The translations under genes were made by a program, and so were the position numbers. Below are positions 14,401 through 23,400 of a DNA stretch of 64,000 nucleotides, piece by piece. Below the pieces are notes generated by a model that saw only the letters and a list, made by a program, of their open reading frames with translations, made no database searches and was not told the origin of the DNA. Numbering within the stretch: the first letter of the stretch is position 1; the number at the start of each line of letters is the position of its first letter. Source of the stretch: Chryseobacterium potabilaquae (GTDB lineage Bacteria > Bacteroidota > Bacteroidia > Flavobacteriales > Weeksellaceae); assembly GCF_902728265.1 (NCBI RefSeq), contig NZ_CACVBR010000001.1:62001-126000 (forward strand), given 5' to 3'.

Positions 14401-17400
14401 ATATCACTAGACCAGCCATCAAAGGCGATATGATGAATTACTATACTTATGTAAGAGATATACTCACTATTATTTTTAGCCTTCTCTTTTTTATAGAATA
14501 CACAAACTGAAATAGGAAGTTCTTTGGACAAATTAAAAACCCTATTAACTTCTTGATAGACAATACCTTTTAACTCCGTAGAGTTATATACATATGTTTC
14601 TTTAATATTGAACTCTTGATCACTCACATACTGATAACCTATTCCCTCTGAATTGGTCAAAATCAAAGTACGTAGAATCTCATGTCTTGATAGAAGAATT
14701 TTAAAAGATTCTTTTAAAATGCTAAGATCAACCCTGGAAGATAATCCAAATACCATAGGAATATTATACGCAGAGCTTCCCCCTTCATACTGATCAATAA
14801 ACCATAGCCTTTCCTGAGCAAAAGATAAAAGTTGCTGCTCAGGATGATGAACCGCTATAGTACGGATCATATCACCTCCTCCTAAGTCTAAATCTTTCAG
14901 TACTCCTGCTAATCCAAAGACAGTCTTATGGTTAAACACCATTGCTACACTTGCCTGTAAACCTAATCCTTGATGAATCTTACTAATCAGTTTAATAGCC
15001 ATAATACTGTTTCCTCCCAAACGGAAGAAATCATCATGTAAACCTATACTTTCTACTGGTAAACCTAAAACCTCACCATAGATCTCCGCTAATTGTTTTT
15101 CAAGAGCTGTTGTTGGAGCGATATACTCCTTATCTCCTGTGAAGTTAGGTTCAGGTAATGCACGACGATCTAACTTCCCATTAATCGTAAGAGGAAACTC
15201 TTCTAAATGAACATACACAGAAGGAACCATATACTCCGGAAGACGTTCTGATAAATACACAGATAAGTCTTCAGGATTAACTGCATTATCCGATACATAA
15301 TAACCTACCAAATATTTCAATCCTGAACTATTCTCCTTTGCCAGTACAATACTTTGACGAATACCTTCATAACTCAATAAGGCGTTTTCTATCTCTCCTA
15401 ATTCTATCCTAAATCCTCTGATTTTAACCTGGAAGTCATTTCTGCCTATATATTCCAAATCTCCTCCTGGAAGATAACGGCCTAAATCTCCTGTCTTATA
15501 CATACGATCATTATAACCTCTTGCTTTCTCTTCTTCACTCTGGAAAGGATTAACCAGAAAACGTTCCTCTGTAAGCTCTAGAAGATTTAAATAACCTCGC
15601 GATAAACCCGAACCTCCTATATACAATTCTCCTACGGCTCCCACGGGTACAGGACGTAAATACTCATCCAACACATAAATCCGTTGATCCGGAATACTTT
15701 TTCCTACCATAGACGAACTCCCTAACTCTCCCGAATCAAGCACTCTATAACTCGCATGAACTGTAGTCTCAGTTGTACCATACATATTGATTAAACTTGG
15801 ACTCTCAGGATAGCGACCATACCAAGGTTCCAAAGAAGCAAAGTTCAATGCCTCTCCTGCAAAGATGACATAACGAAGTTTAGAAAGATTCACATCCTGA
15901 GATAAAGCGACTTCTATAAACTGGTAAAAGGCTGTAGGGGTTTTACATAATACCGTAAGATTATTTTTATAGCATACATCAAAAAATAAATATAAATCTT
16001 TAGTTTGTTCTAAACTAGGAATCAATAGCTTTCCTCCATGAAGTAAGGCGCCCCACATCTCCCATACACTCACATCAAAAACATACGAATGGAATAAGCT
16101 CCATACATCTTTATCTGTAAATCCATACCAGTGATTTGTAGCACTGAATAAACGAACCACATTCTTATGTTCGATCATTACTCCCTTAGGCTTTCCTGTT
16201 GTTCCACTGGTGTAAATGACATACGATAAATCACCGGAACTTACTTCTGTATTCGGATTGTCCGTAGAGCAAGTACTTACTTCAGCTTTCATCTCTGAAG
16301 AATCCAGACTTATAATACTCAGATTTGAGGATTCTGTTTCTGTATCTACTAATTTCTTGTACTCATATAATCTATCTTTTGTATTCTCTTCAACGATTAC
16401 CAATCTAGCCTTAGTATCTCCCAGAATATGTTCTATTCTATCCATAGGATAATTAGGATCCATCGGAACATACGCTCCGCCTGACTTCAAGACTCCTAAG
16501 ATTCCAACCAGCATCTGCTCAGATCTTTCTAAACATAAGGGAATGAGTTCATCAGGCCTAATCTGATAGTTTTGTAATAAATAATGAGCCAATTGGTTAG
16601 ATCTTTCATTAAGTTCCCTATATGTTAACTTTACATCTTCATACACCAAAGCAATATGATCAGGTGCCTTTTCTACCTGTCTTTCAAATAACTCATGAAT
16701 TGTAACACTTGTGTCGTATTCTGAATAAGTATCCAAAAGATTGGAGAAGATCCCATCTCCACTATACTCTTCTTCTCTTATCCAAGATAGGTTTTCAAGT
16801 TTTAACTCTGAGCTATTATCTTTTGAATGAGACACCATCTGCTCTAAAAGATATACATACGTCTTAATCATATGATCAATTGTACTTTCCTTGAATAATC
16901 CTTGAGCATAATTAAAAGTTCCGGATAAACTTTCTCCATCATCATCTATCATAACACTCAAATCAAACTTGGCTACATCATACGAAACATTTCCTTCAAA
17001 TTCATGAAACAAAGAGCCATCTCCATACATTCTCTTTGCTTCATTTCCAAAACTCTGCAAACCAAACATCACCTGGAATAGAGGATGACGAGATACATCC
17101 TGAACTACTCCCAACTCTTCTACCAATTTCTCAAAGGGTACATCCTGATGCACCTGAGTCTGAGATACTGAATCTGAAACTTGCAAAATAAAATCTCTTA
17201 CTGATACTCCATAGTCAATCTCTTCTCGAAGAACCAATGTATTTACAAAAAAGCCGATCAAATCCTCTAAGCCTGCATGATGACGATTCGCTACCACAGT
17301 GCCTAATACTATATCCTTTTGTCCCGAATAAGAGGATAATAACAAGTAGTAACCTCCCAGCATCACATTGTATAAACTCACTCCTAAGTCTTGAGACAAG

Positions 17401-20400
17401 AATCGAAGGTCTCCAGCTAGAGTATCTGAAATACTAAAATGTATTGTATTTCCTTCATAAGAAATAGCTGAGGGACGAGGATAATCTAAAGGAAGATTTA
17501 ATGGTTCTACTTCTAAAAGCTTACCCTTCCAGTATTCTAACTGCCTATCTAATACTTCACCTTGAAGATAACCCCTTTGCCATAAAGCAAAATCTTTATA
17601 TTGAATTCGTAACGAGCGTAAAGAAACCGGGGTTCCTGATAATAAATCCCTATAGATAACATGTAGTTCTTCTAAAAAGATATCACTAGACCAACCATCA
17701 AAAGCTATATGGTGAATTACTATACTGATATAAGAGCTGAGCTCATGGTTATTATCCTTTTCTTTCTCATGGAATACTTGAACTGAAATAGGAAGTTCTT
17801 GGGACAAATCAAAAACTCTAGTGATTTCTTGAGAGATAAGATTTTCTAATTCTCTAGAGTTAAATACATCAGTCTCTTTAATACTGAACTGCTGATCACT
17901 CACATACTGATACCCGATTCCTTCGGAGCTTGTTACAATCAAAGTACGTAGAATCTCATGTCTTGATAGAAGGACTTTAAAAGATTCTTTTAAAATGCTA
18001 AGATCAACTTGTGATGATAATCCAAAAACCATAGGAATATTATACGCTGAGCTTCCTCCCTCATACTGATCAATAAACCATAAACGCTCCTGAGCAAAAG
18101 ATAAAAGTTGCTGCTCAGGATGATGAACCGCTATAGGATGGATCATTTCACTAACTCCTGATTCTAAACCTTCTAGTACTCCTGCTAACCCAAAGACAGT
18201 TTTATGACTAAACACCATCGCTACACTGGCCTGTAAGTCTAATCCTTGATGAATCTTACTAATCAGTTTAATAGCCATAATACTGTTTCCTCCCAAACGG
18301 AAGAAATCATCGTGTAAACCGATACTTTCTACTGGTAAACCTAAAACTTCTCCATAGATCTCTGCTAATTGTTTTTCAAGAACAGTCATTGGAGCAATAT
18401 ACTCCTTATCTCCTGTGAAGCTAGGTTCTGGTAAGGCTCTTCGGTCCAATTTGCCATTGAGAGTCATGGGGAATAATTCCAAATGAACATAAGCAGAAGG
18501 AACCATATACTCCGGAAGTAATCCTGATAAATACACAGATAAGTCTTCAGGATTAAATGAAATATCAGATACATAATAACCTACCAAATATTTTAACCCT
18601 GAACTATTCTCCTTTGCCAGTACAACACTTTGACGAATCCCTTCATAACTCAATAACCCATTCTCTATCTCTCCAAGCTCGATTCGGTATCCTCGTATTT
18701 TTACCTGGAAGTCATTACGACCTATATATTCCAAATCTCCATTAGCAAGATAGCGAGCCAAATCTCCGGTTTTATACATACGATCATTATAACCTATCTC
18801 TTTTTCATCTTCGCTTTGGAAAGGATTCAATAGAAAACGCTCATCTGTAAGCTCAGCAAGATTCAAATACCCTCTTGATAATCCCAAACCTCCTATATAC
18901 AATTCTCCTATAGCTCCAACTGGTACAGGACGTAAGTATTCATCCAGTACATAAGTTGTGGTATTGGCAATAGATTGACCTATATTAAGAGCATTACCAT
19001 CCTCATGATAATGATGATAAGTAGCGCATACTGTAGTTTCTGTAGGACCATATTCATTAATTAAAATAATATCATCACGGTTTAAATCACTAATATCAGG
19101 GAAAGATTCGCCTCCTGCAAATATTAGCTTAAGACTTGTATCCGATAACATTTCTTTTAATAAGACAGGAGGAATAAACGATACTTCTATACCATGATCT
19201 GTAATATACTCATTAAGATCTTTTACAGATTTTCTATGTTCATTAGTATACAACCACAACGTATTTCCATTACACAGAACAGGAAAGGTTTCACATGCAA
19301 AAGCATCAAAAACATAATTCGAATAACAACCTACATTCGTATATTCGTTAAGTCTGTGAGAGGATATCATAAACTCTACAAGATTTACAACCCCTTTATG
19401 CTCTATCATCACTCCCTTTGGCTTACCTGTTGTTCCACTCGTGTAAATGACATAAGATAAATCTTCTGAACTTATTTCTGTATTGGGATTTGCTGGAGAA
19501 CAAGTACTCACTTCAGCTTTCATCTCTGAAGAATCCAGACTTATGATACTCAGGTTTGAAGATTCTGCTTCTGTATCTATTAATTTCTTATAATCATATA
19601 ATCTGCCTTTTGTATTCTCTTCAACGATTACCAATCTAGCCTTGGTATCTCCCAGAATATATTCTATTCTATCCATAGGATAACTTGGGTCCATGGGAAC
19701 ATAGGCTCCGCCTGATTTCAAGACTCCTAAGATTCCAATCAGCATCTGCTCTGATCTTTCTAAACATAAGGAAATGAGTTCATCAGGCTGGATTTTGTAT
19801 GTTTCTAAAAGATAATGAGCCAATTGGTTAGATCTTTCATTAAGTTCTATATACGTTAGTTTTACATCTTCATACACCAAAGCAATATGATCAGGAGTCT
19901 TCTCTACCTGTCTCTCAAATAATTCATGAAGGGTAGCAGCTGTGTCGTATTCTACTCCCGCTATATTCCAATTATGGATCAGGTCTTGATATTGAAAAGC
20001 TGAAACATACGACAGCCTATCTGTAGTAATAGTAGGATCTTCCAAAAGCTGATCTAACATCAACTCCATTCCTTCTAGTATCTGAGACATCATAGCTCTT
20101 TCAAATAACAATCCTTCATAGTTTAACGTGAGACTCACTTCCTCTCCTCTCTCATACGCAATTAAACTTAAGGGATAATCCACCTTCTCTATAGAATCCC
20201 GGAATCGAATATCTAAATCCTCAGAAACATCTCCATCGGATATAGGATAATTCTCATACACAAATAAACTACTGAATAAACGCTCTCCATTATCTTGAAG
20301 ACTTGATAGACTCTTATCACTGTATGTGTTAAGATCACTTACGGAAGATTGAAGGTTTACTATTACATCCATAACCTTACCTTCCTTATGCTCTACAATC

Positions 20401-23400
20401 AAGGGAAGGGTATTGATATACAAACCTACTGAACTCTCAATCCCCTCAACAGGTAAACTTCTTCCAGAAAGGGTCGTTCCTACTACTGTCGTTCTTTGAT
20501 GACTGTAGATACTTAACTGTTTATGCCATAAATATTGTAACACCGCATTAACTGTTAAGCCCTCCTTAGAGATTAAATTCTTTAACAAAGTATACCTCTG
20601 CTCTTTGATATGTAAGGTTAAAAATTGAGGATCCTGAATATGGCGATAGCTTGAAAGATTCGTATGCTTCTCTGAGACTGTAAGTAAACTACTCAAATCC
20701 TCCCTATCTTCTAATAGCAACATATACTCCTTCCAGAATGAATCACTCTCTCCCTTATGACTCTGAAGATACTTCTGGGATTCTCCATAGGATATATCCA
20801 CCATAGAAGATACTACTTCTCCTTTCAATAATCTAAGGTAGGTGGTATGAATATCATTAAACAGTACAGGCATACTCCAACCATCCAAGATCGCATGATG
20901 ATTACTGAAGATACATGTATAATGAATCTCGGAATGTTGACACACATAGACTCTAAAGAGTCCTGATTTAGAAAGATCATACTGCTCTTCTCTGTCTTTC
21001 TGAACAATGGATTTGATCTTATCTTCTCTTTCCTTTTCATCATATCCACTCAGATCTATACAACGCCAGTCCACAGAACCTATCTTATCTATCACCTGAA
21101 CAATAGACTCTGACCAATCAAATCTCGTTCTTAATACAGGATGCTTCTTCTGAACATATTCCCAAGACTCCTTTAACTTCTCCAAATCAACCCCTCCATG
21201 ATAATCCCATAAAAGCTGTACCCGATAAGAATCATCTACATCTCCCTGACTTAAAGCATGGTAGATAAAACCTTCCTGAAGACTACTGGCTAAATATACA
21301 GAATCAATCTCTATCTCTTCCTGAATAGAAGCTAGTTGACTTGAACTCAGAATATGATCCACATCTGACACCGTAAGGTAGCTTCTCTCTATCCCTGATA
21401 ACTCATTCACAAGCTGCTCTAAGTATCCTTTAAACAATACTGATAAACGAATCATCTCTTCTTCACTGAAGTAGCCTCTTAATCCAAAATACAATTCTCC
21501 TCCTACCACAGCACCATTGATAGTAAGAAGATGAGAATCCAAATTATCTCTTCCCACAGATTCTCCACTATTCTCCCCTACGATATGCCAACTCTCTGAT
21601 ACAGATTCCTGTTGATCCAACTGTCCCAAGTAATTAAAACTAATTCTAGGAAGATTACCATCTGTATAGCCGATAAGACTTCCATAACCTATCCCATTAT
21701 GAGGAACACCTCTCAAAGACTCTTTCGTATGAACTAGTGTAGAGAATACATCTTTACCTCTCTCTAACACTATGGGATACATCGTGGTAAACCAGCCTAC
21801 TGTTTCAGTAATATCCATTCCCGGAAAAATATCCTCTCTTCCATGACCTTCTAATACAATACCATGAGCTGATAGACCTGTGAAATCACAAAGAGCCAAA
21901 GAGAAAGCGGATAAAAGGACATCATTGATCTGAGTATGATAGACACCATGAATATCTCGAAGTAAACGACTCGTGGAGTCTTTATCCAATACCAAATCGG
22001 AATGATGATAGAGAGAACTACTAAGACTCTGGATATGAAGACTACTATTCTTTGTATCCTCTATAATACTATTCCAATACGTTAGTTCTTCTTCTCGGGA
22101 GGTAGCACTATTATCTTTATAAGTCTTAACCACATCAACCCACTGACGGTAACTGCTTCCTTTTACATACAATGGGTTGGTATTTCCTTCCTTAAGAGAT
22201 CTATACATCAACTCAAGATCTTCTGTTAAGATTCGCCAGCTTACCGCATCGATAATAAGGTGATGGAAACAGAAATGAACACGACAACTTCCATCTTCAT
22301 AACCATGGATATACCCTACATGAAGTAAAGGACCTTCAATAATATCAAATCCACTCTGCCAAGAAGTAAAGACTTCTACTAATTCTTCTTCACTTACATC
22401 TCTACGATCAAGTATACTCAAATCAGGAGATATAGCTTCTTTTCTATACTCTTGAAGATAGCCATGATCTGTCTTAGAATAATATAGCCGTAAGGCATCA
22501 TGCTTCTCTACTAATTGTAGGAGACTTTGTTTTAATATATCTATATCCAGTTCAGGAACATGAATCATAAAGGACTGATTCCAATGATGGAAAGAGGTAA
22601 AATGTTCTCCCAACTCTACTTCATGGAAGAACCATTCCTGAATCGGTAATAATGAAACTTCACCTTCTAATATTCCCTGTTCAGTAATAAGAGACAATCC
22701 TTCTTCATGCTTTCTACTTTCTAAGAGCTCAGAAAGATGATACACTGTTCTATAGGTAAAGACTTCTTTAACACTTAAGGATAAGGATAATCGTTTTCGT
22801 AAACGACTCACGAGTTGGATACTGATGATACTGTCTCCTCCCAAGCGAAAGAAATCATCATGTAAACCGATACTTTCTACAGGTAAACCCAATACTTCGC
22901 TATAAATTGCTGCCAGATCTCGCTGAAGAGAAGTCTCTGGTGCAATATATTCTTTATCTCCTGTGAAGTTAGGTTCAGGTAACGCTCTACGATCTAACTT
23001 ACCATTAAGCGTAACAGGAAGTGATTCCAAATGAACATACACAGAAGGAACCATATACTCCGGAAGTAATCCTGATAAATACACAGATAAGTCTTCAGGA
23101 TTAAATGAAATATCAGATACATAATAACCTACCAAATATTTTAACCCTGAACTATTCTCCTTTGCCAGTACAACACTTTGACGAATCCCTTCATAACTCA
23201 ATAACCCATTCTCTATCTCTCCAAGCTCGATTCGGTATCCTCGTATTTTTACCTGGAAGTCATTACGACCTATATATTCCAAATCTCCATTAGCAAGATA
23301 GCGAGCCAAATCTCCGGTTTTATACATACGATCATTATAACCTATCTCTTTTTCATCTTCGCTTTGGAAAGGATTCAATAGAAAACGCTCATCTGTAAGC

